From assembly GCA_041645035.1 (NCBI GenBank), contig JBAZQU010000008.1, forward strand, positions 1 through 46,036: a DNA stretch of 46,036 nt. The letters are read 5' to 3'. The stretch is from 2-02-FULL-48-14 sp041645035 (GTDB taxonomy: Bacteria > Patescibacteriota > Gracilibacteria > UBA1369 > 2-02-FULL-48-14). Shown here in pieces: positions 14,995 to 23,631 of this stretch (the first letter of the stretch is position 1; every line of letters starts with the position of its first letter). The position numbers and the translations under genes were made by a program. The notes under the pieces were generated by a model. The model had not been told where the DNA came from. It saw only the letters and a program-made list of their open reading frames with translations, and searched no databases.

Positions 14995-15482
14995 GTATTG
15001 TCACTAAGTCCGGCGATTATGGGGAAACAAGTCTATATTCCGGCGAACGTGTTAAAAAATCAGACCCCAGGATTGAAGCGGTGGGCACGTTGGACGAACT
15101 CAACTCGGATTTAGCCGGCCTGGGGCTCGAAGATATTCAAAAAAACATCTTCACCATCGGGTCACTGGTTGCGAATACTCGCACGGAGCCCAACCGACTT
15201 GTTTTAACAAAAGAACTCAAAAAACTGGAAGAGAACATTCGTACGCTGGAGGCGGGGCTTCCTCCGTTGAAAAATTTCATACTTCCGGGCGGCCATCCCC
15301 TTGCCTGCCAGGCGCATAGAGCGCGAGCCGTTTGTCGCCGAGCGGAGCGGAGCGTTTCACAAATCCAAAATCTACCAAAAAACATACTTCCCTACCTCAA
15401 TCGTTTTTCGGACTATCTGTTTGTGCTCGCGAGGAAGATCAATGTGGATACAAAAACGGATGAAGTAATTTGGAAGCCGTGA
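14991..15482 (+). CDS. Cob(I)alamin adenosyltransferase, PduO type
   Basis: Transfers the adenosyl group of ATP to cob(I)alamin to make coenzyme B12 for B12-dependent enzymes such as class II ribonucleotide reductase. 163 residues. Family motifs: TKSGDYGETSLYSGERVKKSDPRIEAVGTLDELNS (ATP site; residues about 5-40), then LPGGHPLACQAHRARAVCRRAERSV and YLNRFSDYLFVLARK. Slightly shorter than the usual 180-190. The start at 14991 overlaps the regulator's stop (ATGA). The TTG-free context and the coupling make this start likely. A B12 salvage gene directly under a Fur-type regulator is unusual. Confidence 0.93.
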   Translation: MSIVTKSGDYGETSLYSGERVKKSDPRIEAVGTLDELNSDLAGLGLEDIQKNIFTIGSLVANTRTEPNRLVLTKELKKLEENIRTLEAGLPPLKNFILPGGHPLACQAHRARAVCRRAERSVSQIQNLPKNILPYLNRFSDYLFVLARKINVDTKTDEVIWKP

Positions 15483-15518
15483 TACAATGACCTCTCTTTA
15501 GTTCTTAACCCTTCTGCC

Positions 15519-15902
15519 ATGCGACTGCACAAACGTGTAAAAAACCTAACAGAGCCTGAACGAGAACAGTTCGATACGTATCTTGATAAAAAACTGGCGG
15601 CAATTATGCCGGTGGTGGATGCTCACTATCCCGACTCAGATGCGGTGCACGTCTTTGTGGAAATTCAAAAGCATGCTAAACACGCAGCATTCGCCTTCGA
15701 CTGTATATTGGAAATTCCTCGCAAGCGGCTGATGGCCAGCGAGGTCAAACACACCATTACGGAAGTGCTTGATTTCACAATAGAAAAATTGGAACAACGA
15801 ATGAACAAACATTTCAAGCGTTTGCGCGAACCTTCTCGAAGACAACGATCGATCCGATCGATGAAAAGCGTAAGCCATGAATTGGTAGAAGAAGCCGTAT
15901 AA
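15519..15902 (+). CDS. hpf: Ribosome hibernation-promoting factor (RaiA/HPF, short form)
   Basis: 127 residues. Binds the 30S decoding channel in stationary phase to idle ribosomes. The beta-alpha-beta-beta-beta-alpha pattern and basic C-terminal helix are visible: LDKKLAAIMPVV, VHVFVEIQKHAKHAAFAFDCILEIPRK, then FTIEKLEQRMNKHFKRLRE, the typical short HPF ending. Less conserved than well-studied members, hence moderate certainty. The insertion sequence follows directly: the 8-bp target duplication starts with the TAA stop of this gene, so the protein itself is unaltered. A TACAAT -10 box sits about 30 nt upstream. Confidence 0.78.
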   Translation: MRLHKRVKNLTEPEREQFDTYLDKKLAAIMPVVDAHYPDSDAVHVFVEIQKHAKHAAFAFDCILEIPRKRLMASEVKHTITEVLDFTIEKLEQRMNKHFKRLREPSRRQRSIRSMKSVSHELVEEAV

Positions 15903-15907
15903 TTTTT
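15900..15907. repeat. 8-bp target-site duplication, left copy (TAATTTTT)
   Basis: TAATTTTT directly flanks the left inverted repeat and recurs at 18112-18119 after the right one. Its first three bases are the hpf stop codon, so the duplication restored the stop codon on insertion. Confidence 0.88.
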
Positions 15908-16002
15908 GGTAATGTCCTAGTTAGTGGTAGAGAGATTCTATTGACTTAGGTACGGTGAACCTGCTAATGTTTGTTTACAACAACATTCTTAACAAGTTCA
16001 CC

Positions 16003-16842
16003 ATGAACATTATACAGATTTACAAACAGTTTCCAACAGAGGAAAGCTGTTTGAAGCATCTCGAAAAGGTGAGATGGGAGGGAAGGCCAACTTGCCCTTA
16101 CTGCAAATCCCAAAAGCAAACTCCAATGGAAAAGGAGTTCAGATACCACTGCAACACCTGCAACACTTCTTATAGCGTTACCGTGGGTACAATCTTTCAC
16201 AAGACTCACTTAGACCTCCAGAAGTGGTTTTTAGCTATTTCCCTCATCCTAAACGCTTATAAAGGAGTGAGTGCGCGTCAGCTAGCCCGTGATCTTGAGG
16301 TGAATAAAAACACGGCTTGGTATATGGCTATGCGCGTTCGCAACGCAATGATTGAACAGCGCGAACTCCTCACTGGTGTAGTCGAAATGGATGAAACCTA
16401 TATTGGGGGGAAACGAAAAGGCCCCCGTGGGCGTGGTGCACTAGGAAAAACCCCAGTTGTGGGTATGGTTGCCCGTGGTGGAAAGATCGTCGCTAAACGA
16501 GTCTTCAAGGTGAATGCAAAGGTACTCACCTCTTTAGTCCGTGAAAAAGTGAACCTTTCTGAAGCCACCATGATGACAGATGAATTCAAGGGCTACACAA
16601 GGCTCAAAAACTTCATTCCGCACAAAACGATCAATCATTCAAAGTGGTATGTGGATGGCGATACTCACACGAACACGATTGAGGGCTTTTGGTCACTTCT
16701 AAAACGTGGAATTGTTGGACAGTTCCATAAGGTGAGCGCGCACCGCTTACCTAAGTATATAGACGAGTTTTGCTTCCGATATAACCACCGTGGTGAAACT
16801 GACGTTTTCGAGACTCTTTTACTCAAATCTGTAACCCTTTAA
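16003..16842 (+). CDS. IS1595-family transposase (ISXO2-like DDE)
   Basis: 279 residues from the ATG at 16003 (a GTG at 15955 would add 16). Zinc ribbon with Cys31, Cys34, Cys50, Cys53 (CPYC ... CNTC), then helix-turn-helix GVSARQLARDLEVNKNTAW, then the catalytic domain: Asp130 in VEMDETYIGGK, Asp193 in MTDEFKGY and Glu227 in TNTIEGFW, a DDE triad in its usual order and spacing. The GFWSLLKRGI motif after the Glu is typical. Only 3 nt separate it from the P63C-like gene, which implies coupled expression. Confidence 0.94.
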   Translation: MNIIQIYKQFPTEESCLKHLEKVRWEGRPTCPYCKSQKQTPMEKEFRYHCNTCNTSYSVTVGTIFHKTHLDLQKWFLAISLILNAYKGVSARQLARDLEVNKNTAWYMAMRVRNAMIEQRELLTGVVEMDETYIGGKRKGPRGRGALGKTPVVGMVARGGKIVAKRVFKVNAKVLTSLVREKVNLSEATMMTDEFKGYTRLKNFIPHKTINHSKWYVDGDTHTNTIEGFWSLLKRGIVGQFHKVSAHRLPKYIDEFCFRYNHRGETDVFETLLLKSVTL

Positions 16843-16845
16843 TTT

Positions 16846-17748
16846 ATGGAAACCGAAATCCTAAAAGCTAAATACGAAGACCGCCCATTGATGATAGGTG
16901 ACATGGAAATTCCTTGTGCAGTACTCGAAGATGGGACAAGAGTAATATCTCAATTTGGTGTGAATAAAGCCCTTGGTAGGCCAGAAGGAGGGAGTAAGGA
17001 CACCTCGCGAAAACTGCCCCGATTTTTCGAGCTAAAAGCACTCCATAACCTGATAGATGATGACCTAGCGGCTCGCGCGAGCAATCCAATTATCTACCAA
17101 GGAAGGGGTGGAAAGGTTAACGGTGTTCCCGCCACCATGCTTTCCGAAATTTGTGAAGTTTGGCTCAAGGCTCGCGACTTGGGACTACTGCAAGGCCGAC
17201 AGCTTGAGACTGCTAAACGGGCAGAGGAATTGATGCGTGGTTTTGCTTATGTCGGAGTCATCGCATTGGTCGATGAGGCAACAGGCTACCAAGATCACCG
17301 TGTTAAAGACGCGTTGAATGAAATTTTGCAGAAATTTTTAGTGGAAGAAGCTAAAAAGTATAAAGTAACTTTCCCCACGCAATTCTACAAAATGATCTTC
17401 AAATTAAATGGATGGGCATGGACACCTCAAAGCGCACAAAAAAAACCGATGGTGGTCGCTAGGTGGACTAACGATTTAGTTTACGAAAGGCTCGCGCCTG
17501 GACTTCTAGAAGAGCTGAAAGAAAGAAACCCAAGTGATGGAAAGAAGCGGAAACATAAACATTTTCAGTTCCTAACGGACGACGTTGGAGAGCCAAGACT
17601 GCTAGAGCATTTTGGAGGGTTGATTGCACTTGGTAGAATTGCTCCTAATTGGCGAAAATTTAAGGAACTTGTAGAGAGGGCTTTCCCTAAGAATGGCACG
17701 AACTTAATGCTTGATCTGGACTTTGAAGAAGAGCCAGAGAGGAGGTAA
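16846..17748 (+). CDS. P63C-domain-like passenger protein
   Basis: 300 residues. The central and C-terminal part fits the P63C domain seen in phage and mobile-element proteins: RGFAYVGVIALVDEATGYQ, then a helix cluster, WTNDLVYERLAPGLLEELKERNP, and KHFQFLTDDVGEPRLLEHFGGLIAL. The N-terminus (ALGRPEGGSKDT) resembles an antirepressor-like or regulator start. Function is not known for the family; it recurs next to transposases. Identification rests on remembered motif order, not a search. Located inside the IS, between transposase and the small membrane gene. Confidence 0.75.
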   Translation: METEILKAKYEDRPLMIGDMEIPCAVLEDGTRVISQFGVNKALGRPEGGSKDTSRKLPRFFELKALHNLIDDDLAARASNPIIYQGRGGKVNGVPATMLSEICEVWLKARDLGLLQGRQLETAKRAEELMRGFAYVGVIALVDEATGYQDHRVKDALNEILQKFLVEEAKKYKVTFPTQFYKMIFKLNGWAWTPQSAQKKPMVVARWTNDLVYERLAPGLLEELKERNPSDGKKRKHKHFQFLTDDVGEPRLLEHFGGLIALGRIAPNWRKFKELVERAFPKNGTNLMLDLDFEEEPERR

Positions 17749-17831
17749 ACGGATCAATTTGCTGACACCATAAGAATGCCGTAGAGTGATCTACGGTTTT
17801 CCTTTGTTCATTCAATTCTTTTCCCTTAAAT

Positions 17832-18074
17832 ATGAACGTTAAAGATGGAATACAGTGGTGTTTTAGTGAGGCGTGGTATTATTTAAAGGGCTTCGCTCAG
17901 CTCGCACTGTTCTTTTTCGTTCTTTGGTTCATTGCCAGTATGTTAGATGCCGTATTAGAACGTTGGACTACTTATGAAGGGAGAACTGCGGAGGAATGGG
18001 CTATGCGCTATGATGAAGCGTGGGGGTGTGTCGAATACTCGGATGACGGGGAAGATGCAGAAGACTGCTTTTAA
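17832..18074 (+). CDS. Small membrane protein carried by the insertion sequence
   Basis: 80 residues: one transmembrane helix at about 23-41 (AQLALFFFVLWFIASMLDAV) and an acidic C-terminus (CVEYSDDGEDAEDC). No homologue recognised. It lies 83 nt after the P63C-like gene and 13 nt before the right inverted repeat, so it moves with the element. An origin as a fixed passenger or an accidental reading frame are both possible, but the length and the clean helix favour a gene. Confidence 0.6.
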   Translation: MNVKDGIQWCFSEAWYYLKGFAQLALFFFVLWFIASMLDAVLERWTTYEGRTAEEWAMRYDEAWGCVEYSDDGEDAEDCF

Positions 18075-18111
18075 TGGGTAATAAACTTCTACCACTAACT
18101 AGGACATTACC

Positions 18112-18119
18112 TAATTTTT
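18112..18119. repeat. 8-bp target-site duplication, right copy (TAATTTTT)
   Basis: Direct repeat of 15900-15907, immediately after the right inverted repeat. Confidence 0.88.
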
Positions 18120-18132
18120 TACCAAGTTCTAT

Positions 18133-18447
18133 ATGGGAGCAGATGTAGCCGAGAGTGGTGATTGTGATCTACCGAGACTCGACGAACTCCTTGGGAGGGG
18201 TGGAGTTGTCGCGCATGTGCGCAGCGTAGAGGGGGCAGCAGAGCCATTAACGGAAGTTTTTGTTGCTCCGCGGGGGTTTGACACAACGCGAGGGGATTAT
18301 GCCAAAGTGGATGGTGACGGCGTGCAGCCTTATGGGCGTGATGGTAGACCCAAAGGAACCGTAGAGTGCTGTACTGTGCTGACGGCAAGTTTTGCCCATG
18401 CAGCAGCCACCGTGCCCGCGGCGGAGGAAGTTGGCTGGGAGTGAATG
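18133..18447 (+). CDS. Possible small ORF after the insertion sequence, unknown
   Basis: About 103 residues, beginning MGADVAESGDCDLPRLDE. It starts 14 nt after the IS duplication with no ribosome site or -10 box. Composition is plausible for a soluble protein, but no motif is seen. A minus-strand ORF lies across the same bases (18119-18388) and looks less like a protein (very His/Pro-rich). I found no structured RNA of a known class here. Before the insertion, this region was the hpf 3' flank. Treat as hypothetical. Confidence 0.35.
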
Positions 18448-18468
18448 GGCACCGAAGGAAGATAAAGT

Positions 18469-18497
18469 TTGAAAAAATCCCTTAAGATGACTAGAAT
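18469..18497 (+). promoter_or_regulatory. rny promoter
   Basis: TTGAAA (18469-18474), 17 nt, TAGAAT (18492-18497); the ATG is 9 nt further. Good sigma-70 geometry and a leader of only a few nucleotides. Confidence 0.7.
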
Positions 18498-18506
18498 AGT
18501 CCAGCT

Positions 18507-20054
18507 ATGGAATTTCTATTTTTATTGATTGGACTCGGAGCGGGTGGCGCAGGCGTTTTTTTCTTGATGAAGGATGAGCTGGAACTCGATCCGGAAAAGC
18601 CCGCGCACACACTAAGTGAAGCGGAGAAAGAAGCACGCCGTATTCTTAATGAAAACAAAGCGCGCGTGGAGGCCATGCAGAAAGCGCTCGAAGCCGAAGA
18701 GCAAAGCATGGAAGAGACTTTTGAGAAGACAGAAAAACTTATTGAACAGAAGGGGGAAATTTTGAAACGCCGCGAGGAACGCAATAAAGCCTCGGAAGAA
18801 CAAGTCCAAAGCCTAAAAAGTGAGCTTGAGAGTCTTGTCAAAGCAGGAGAAGAGCTTACCAACAAGACCATTGAGGAGCTTGGTAAACGCAGCAAGCTCA
18901 CACCGGAAAAAGCTTTGGAAGAAGCGCGCAATAATCTGGACAGCCTCATCCAAACCAATGCCGAAGCCCGTCAAAAACAGACCATTGAAGATTTGGAAGA
19001 AGACGCTCAGCGCCACGCGAAATCCATTCTGCAAATCGTTATTCAACGCCTCGGTGTCGTCAGCTCTGTGGACAAAAACAACACCAGCGTGGCGGTGAAA
19101 GACGATAAATTCAAAGGCCTACTTTGCGGGAAAAATGGCGCTAACGTCCAATATCTCGAAAGCCTGCTCCCCGTTTCCGTCATTTTCAATTTTGGCGATC
19201 CGGAAACTATTCACGTGGGAGGAGTAAATCTCGTCCGTCGAAATGTCGCCAAGCGCGCCATTGAAAAACTGCAAACTTGGGCGAAGAAAAAAGGCAGCCT
19301 CGATCACGCATTGATCAAACAGGCGGTAGATGAGGCGGACAAAGAAATAATGGCCCTTTGCGACCAAAAGGGTGCGGAGTCACTAAAACTTCTGGGCCTC
19401 GACATCAAAAATACCCCGGCTGAACTTGTAAATTATGTCGGACGCCTCTATTTGCGAACCAGTTATGGGCAAAGCGTAACCGGACATTCCAACGAAATGG
19501 CCTTTGCCGCCCGTATGATCGCGGACGCTATTGGGGCGGACACGGCAATAGCCACACAAGCCGCTTTTTACCACGACATCGGAAAAGCCATCGATCATGA
19601 TGTGGGCGGAGCGCACGACGATCTTTCCAAAGAAATTCTGGAGAAATTTAATTATGACCCTCGCATTGTGCATGCGGCTTTTGCTCATCACGATAAAACC
19701 CCTTGCGTGTCTCCGGAGGATTTTATTGTAAAGGCGGTAGATGCCATTTCCGGCGGACGTCCCGGAGCGCGTCAAGAATCCGTCAATAATTATTTTGAAC
19801 GCATTCAAAAGTTGGAAGAAGCGGCCCTTTCCTTTAGCGGAGTACAAAAAGTATATGCCATTTCTGCGGGCCGCGAGCTACGCGTAATGGTGGACCGTGA
19901 CCGCATTCAAGACACCGATATGGGACAAATGGCCGAGGACATGGCGGACAAAATTGAGGCGGAGATTGCCTTTCCAGGGGTAATTAAGGTAAACTTAATC
20001 CGCGTGACCAAGTCAGTAGACTACGCGCGCGAACTCCACAAGTCTCATAAGTAA
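18507..20054 (+). CDS. rny: Ribonuclease Y
   Basis: Membrane-anchored endoribonuclease that starts mRNA decay. 515 residues in family order: N-terminal transmembrane helix (about 4-20), long charged coiled coil (30-180), KH domain (near 198-255, with GKNGAN where other members have GREGRN), HD phosphohydrolase domain (about 325-430) with HSNEM and YHDIGKAIDHD near residue 356 and AFAHHDKTP, then the C-terminal domain (VYAISAGRELRVMVD). All metal-binding His/Asp are present. It opens a plus-strand group with the YtxH-like and VanW genes. Confidence 0.96.
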   Translation: MEFLFLLIGLGAGGAGVFFLMKDELELDPEKPAHTLSEAEKEARRILNENKARVEAMQKALEAEEQSMEETFEKTEKLIEQKGEILKRREERNKASEEQVQSLKSELESLVKAGEELTNKTIEELGKRSKLTPEKALEEARNNLDSLIQTNAEARQKQTIEDLEEDAQRHAKSILQIVIQRLGVVSSVDKNNTSVAVKDDKFKGLLCGKNGANVQYLESLLPVSVIFNFGDPETIHVGGVNLVRRNVAKRAIEKLQTWAKKKGSLDHALIKQAVDEADKEIMALCDQKGAESLKLLGLDIKNTPAELVNYVGRLYLRTSYGQSVTGHSNEMAFAARMIADAIGADTAIATQAAFYHDIGKAIDHDVGGAHDDLSKEILEKFNYDPRIVHAAFAHHDKTPCVSPEDFIVKAVDAISGGRPGARQESVNNYFERIQKLEEAALSFSGVQKVYAISAGRELRVMVDRDRIQDTDMGQMAEDMADKIEAEIAFPGVIKVNLIRVTKSVDYARELHKSHK

Positions 20055-20072
20055 TTAAAATAACCAACTTTT

Positions 20073-20345
20073 ATGTCTGAAGAAAATGACAAGAAAAGGT
20101 CCACAATGGACCAGGTGATCATGGGGGCCATCATCGGAACCGCTATCGGATCCGCTATTGGAATGGGATTGGCACCAAAAAAAGGAAGTGAAACTCGCAC
20201 CGGGCTCTTCAAGGTCGCGGGAAAACTCTTAAAGAAAATATTTGGGAAATCCAAACCCCCTTCGGAAAATATGAAGGCTCTTCCGGACGAAATGGAGATC
20301 CTTCCTCTAAGCGGACCCAAAGGGTCTGCGAGCAATAAATCATGA
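20073..20345 (+). CDS. YtxH-like small membrane-associated protein
   Basis: 90 residues. A Gly/Ala-rich hydrophobic segment (about 14-32: VIMGAIIGTAIGSAIGMG) followed by LAPKKGSETR, the pattern of YtxH/GvpP-like small proteins. The C-terminus is basic, then Pro-rich. Function unclear. The stop overlaps the start of the VanW gene (ATGA), and it lies 18 nt after rny, so all three are likely on one mRNA. Confidence 0.72.
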   Translation: MSEENDKKRSTMDQVIMGAIIGTAIGSAIGMGLAPKKGSETRTGLFKVAGKLLKKIFGKSKPPSENMKALPDEMEILPLSGPKGSASNKS

Positions 20346-22135
20346 ATAAAATTCAGCGTTTGGTTTTAATGCTTGGCCTCCTCGCCGTGGTGCTACTTTC
20401 TTTAGTGGCCGGCGCTTATGCTATTAGCAAAATCGGCAAACTTCCGGAAGAGGAATTTGTGCATCGCATACGCCTGCCTCAAATGGATTTTACCGAACAA
20501 AACACTTTTGAAGAAGCTGCCCTTGCACTGCAAGTTGAGGAGGATGCCTTTCTGGCAGAGGAAGTGGAACTCAGCTCCGAGCGCGGGAATGTAACCGTCT
20601 CCATGCAAACCCTGGGCGCAGATCCACAGACGGATGCCGCCGTAGAATATTTAACGAATTTTAAACAGACGGCCACCTTGATGGATAAGGTTAACATTTA
20701 CTTTTTTGGGAAAACTTTAGACACTTCGCTCGTCGTGGATGGCGAAAAACTCAAAGCGGCTTTTGCGGAAAGCGGGATTGAACAAGGCGTTAAAAATGCC
20801 GAATTCGCCTATGAAGGGGCGGTAATTATTTTAGAAGAACAAATAGGGTATGGCGTGGATGCGGACAGCCTTGTCGCGCAGATGGAAACATATTGGGAAA
20901 CGGGTTTCACCGTTCCCGCGTCCGACACGCTTCCCTTGCGCACCAGCGATCCGGAAATTCGCACTACAGACCTCGAGGTTCTGCTTCCGGTGGCCCAAGA
21001 AATGGCTACGCGCTCACTCACGTTGCAAGATGAATACGGAAATACTTGGGACCTTGCATTGGCGGACCACATCGCGTGGCTCATTCCGGACGCAGAAACC
21101 GAATGGGCTTTTGATGAGACAAAATTCATCAGTTATGCCGAAACGGATTTAGTACCGGAAGTGGAGGAAGGGCCCCTGCCCGCCATCATCATGGAAAATG
21201 AAGACGGCACTTATGAATTTTATGGCAGCGCTCGCTTTGGAAAGGAAATCAACAAACTCGCGCTCATGAGTGCCATCCGTGATGCCCTTGGAACGGAGCC
21301 GACCGAAGAATCTCCCCAGGCGTCCATCAATATTCCCGTCACGCAAATCGAACCGCTTGTCACTGTGCCGAGCTCTCTGCGCGAACGCGGCATCACAGAT
21401 TTAGTTGGGGTGGGTTATTCCACGTATAAAAGTTCACCCGCTAATCGGATCGCCAACATAAACCACGGTTTTGCGCAGTTCAACGGTGTTATTATCGAAC
21501 AGGGTGCTGAGTTCTCTTTTACCACCCTCATGGGCCCCATTGATGCGGCCAATGGTTGGCTCCCCGAACTTGTGATTAAAGGTGACGAGACTATCCCTGA
21601 ATATGGAGGAGGGATGTGTCAGGTGTCTTCCACCATGTTCCGTGCGGCGCTTTATAGTGGTCTTCCCATCACGGCACGTACAAATCATTCTTATGCGGTT
21701 TCTTACTATGCGTATCCTTACGGCTACGGATTGGACGCTACAGTCTATAGCCCAAATCCGGATCTCAAATTTATCAATGACACGCAAGGAGATCTTCTTA
21801 TTCAGGGTTACACCGACGGTTTTGACGCCTATTTCGTTTTTTACGGAACCTACGATGGTCGTACCGTGAAAATGGAAGGACCCTACAGTTACGATTACCA
21901 TTCTAACAGCGAAATCGTTACTGAATATACCGATGAACTCGAGCCCGGCGTCCGTGTGCTGGAAGAATATGCCCACACCGGCTTTAAAGTAGACTGGTAT
22001 CGCACCATTACTTATGGCGACGGGACTGTGGGCGAACGGGAAAACATCCATAGCGAATACGAAGCCCGCCCCGCTAAATACAGCGAAGGGACAGCACCTA
22101 ACACCAGTGCGACCACCACAACGGAAACTCCTTGA
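20342..22135 (+). CDS. VanW-family surface protein
   Basis: 597 residues. N-terminal transmembrane anchor (about 8-28), then extracellular alpha/beta repeats that look like the peptidoglycan-binding-4 domain, then the VanW domain, about residues 360-500: VGVGYSTYKSSPANRIANI, FSFTTLMGP, EYGGGMCQVSSTMFRAAL and ARTNHSYAVSYYAYPYG, DATVYSP. A Thr-rich tail ends the protein. VanW occurs in envelope proteins; no enzymatic role is established. Co-transcribed with rny and the YtxH-like gene. Confidence 0.92.
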   Translation: MNKIQRLVLMLGLLAVVLLSLVAGAYAISKIGKLPEEEFVHRIRLPQMDFTEQNTFEEAALALQVEEDAFLAEEVELSSERGNVTVSMQTLGADPQTDAAVEYLTNFKQTATLMDKVNIYFFGKTLDTSLVVDGEKLKAAFAESGIEQGVKNAEFAYEGAVIILEEQIGYGVDADSLVAQMETYWETGFTVPASDTLPLRTSDPEIRTTDLEVLLPVAQEMATRSLTLQDEYGNTWDLALADHIAWLIPDAETEWAFDETKFISYAETDLVPEVEEGPLPAIIMENEDGTYEFYGSARFGKEINKLALMSAIRDALGTEPTEESPQASINIPVTQIEPLVTVPSSLRERGITDLVGVGYSTYKSSPANRIANINHGFAQFNGVIIEQGAEFSFTTLMGPIDAANGWLPELVIKGDETIPEYGGGMCQVSSTMFRAALYSGLPITARTNHSYAVSYYAYPYGYGLDATVYSPNPDLKFINDTQGDLLIQGYTDGFDAYFVFYGTYDGRTVKMEGPYSYDYHSNSEIVTEYTDELEPGVRVLEEYAHTGFKVDWYRTITYGDGTVGERENIHSEYEARPAKYSEGTAPNTSATTTTETP

Positions 22136-22136
22136 C

Positions 22137-22166
22137 GATTTCACCCCGCCACGGCGGGGTGAAATC
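22137..22166 (+). terminator. 14-bp palindrome after the VanW gene
   Basis: GATTTCACCCCGCC, AC, then GGCGGGGTGAAATC: a perfect 14-bp stem with a two-base centre, placed 1 nt after the stop codon. No long T-tract follows, so it may act as a terminator or mRNA-end protector. Confidence 0.65.
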
Positions 22167-22240
22167 AATTAATGTTGCAAAGCGCATTCTACCGTGAGTA
22201 GAATCAAATTTGTTATATTCCACCACTAACACTTTCACAC

Positions 22241-23626
22241 ATGAAAACGAAAAAATGGATCATAGGAGGCGTCCTAGTCTTTTTAGTTGCAATTTTTGGC
22301 ACATATTTTCTTAACGGAGAATTATTGCAATCACGTATCAGGCTTGTAAGCCCATCCGGCACAACATGGTATGTTGACACTATTGGTGGTGGAGGTGGGA
22401 CAAGCATCACGGATCCAATGCTTCCCGGAGCGGCAATTTTAGCGGCCGCTTCAGGAGATAAGATTATTTTTAGTGCGGGGACCTATATGCTTAACGATGA
22501 TGACATCCGGGAATTTGTCGTCTACATCACCGGCAAAGAACTAATCCTCCAAGGGGCTGGTATTGGGTTAACAATTATGGACTGTTCGTCGGATGGTTTT
22601 TCCGTGAACAATAGCTCCGTTGATATAACTGATATGACATTTACATACACCACAGAGGATGACGATATGGAGGACGAGACTGCGATATTTGCTTACGGTG
22701 CAGCAAAAGTAAATCTAGCCAAAGTCGAGATTAAAAATTTTCCACTACAGGCAATATACGCGCAGGGCGAATCAACAGAAATAATCGCCGAAAATTCTTA
22801 CTTCTACAATAACTATCAGGCCATTCATATATTTAATGAGGCCAATGGTACTATAAGAAATAACAAATTCACAAAAAATACAAATCTTGGCTTGGTTATT
22901 TTTGACGGCACGGATTCGATCATTAGCGGAAATATTTTTACTTCAAACAGAATTGGTGCCGTCTTAGTGGACAGCAACACTTTGGTAGAAAAAAATCTGT
23001 TTGAGAACAATGAATGGGGAATGAATGTATATGTAGATGGTGGTACTAGCGAGAATAAAATTACTAAGAATAATTTCTTCAATTCCTCTGCAGCGGGAAT
23101 TGTACTGGAAAATGTAGGCGAAAATTCCACAGTGACGTCAAATGTTTTCGCCAAAAATACAATTGGGATCTACATGACTTATGAGGCAAGCAGCATAGTT
23201 ACAAACAATATTATCACAGAGCAAAGTGGTGACGGCATCCTATTGGAGACCGCACAAGCGACTATCGCCTATAATACTATAGCCAACAGTAGAGCAACCG
23301 GCATATCTTCAATAGAGTCAGATTCAAGTTACATTGTGAATAATATTTTATTCAGAAATGGGACCGGGGTTTTAGTCGACTCAACCTCAACCGCGGTTGA
23401 ACTTGGCTATAACGATTTGTACGGAAATACAACGGATATTTCAGGGACCTATGCAGACTTGGGAGGGAACCGTTATGATGACCCAGGGTTTACCTTTAGG
23501 ACTCCGGCCATTTTTGAACTAACTTCAACCTCGCCTCTAATTGATCAAGCAGGTCTATATTTTGTAGATTACGATTTTGAGGGGGCTACCCGTACAACGC
23601 CGGACATTGGAGCGTACGAATATTAG
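22241..23626 (+). CDS. Secreted right-handed beta-helix protein
   Basis: 461 residues with an N-terminal transmembrane/signal segment (about 5-24). The rest is a run of parallel beta-helix coils of about 22 residues rich in Asn/Ile/Val: NNKFTKNTNLGLVIFD, SGNIFTSNRIGAVLVD, EKNLFENNEWGMNVYV, and similar, the NosD/pectate-lyase-like pattern. It opens with GTTWYVDTIGGGG, common in proteins of this class, and closes with DIGAYEY. A glycan-binding or lyase role is possible; no catalytic residues can be named. It converges with the TPR gene, 5 nt apart. Confidence 0.88.
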   Translation: MKTKKWIIGGVLVFLVAIFGTYFLNGELLQSRIRLVSPSGTTWYVDTIGGGGGTSITDPMLPGAAILAAASGDKIIFSAGTYMLNDDDIREFVVYITGKELILQGAGIGLTIMDCSSDGFSVNNSSVDITDMTFTYTTEDDDMEDETAIFAYGAAKVNLAKVEIKNFPLQAIYAQGESTEIIAENSYFYNNYQAIHIFNEANGTIRNNKFTKNTNLGLVIFDGTDSIISGNIFTSNRIGAVLVDSNTLVEKNLFENNEWGMNVYVDGGTSENKITKNNFFNSSAAGIVLENVGENSTVTSNVFAKNTIGIYMTYEASSIVTNNIITEQSGDGILLETAQATIAYNTIANSRATGISSIESDSSYIVNNILFRNGTGVLVDSTSTAVELGYNDLYGNTTDISGTYADLGGNRYDDPGFTFRTPAIFELTSTSPLIDQAGLYFVDYDFEGATRTTPDIGAYEY

Positions 23627-23631
23627 CCTTT

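Larger units (their letters stand above)
15908..18111 (+). mobile_element. Intact IS1595-family insertion sequence with passenger genes
   Basis: 2204 bp bounded by perfect 24-bp inverted repeats starting GGTAATGTCCTAGTTAGTGG (15908-15931) and its complement (18088-18111), flanked by 8-bp duplications TAATTTTT. Contents: an ISXO2-like DDE transposase, a P63C-like protein and a small membrane protein, all on the plus strand. The perfect ends and duplications mean the insertion is recent and probably still able to move. The 8-bp duplication and GG ends match the IS1595 family. The extra two genes make it a transposon with passengers, known in this family. Confidence 0.93.

Noticed and set aside
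18133..18468. RNase P RNA, tmRNA or SRP RNA after the insertion sequence
   Set aside because: The conserved GAAAGTCCGG, tag-peptide and GGAAGGAAGCAG signatures were not found on either strand.
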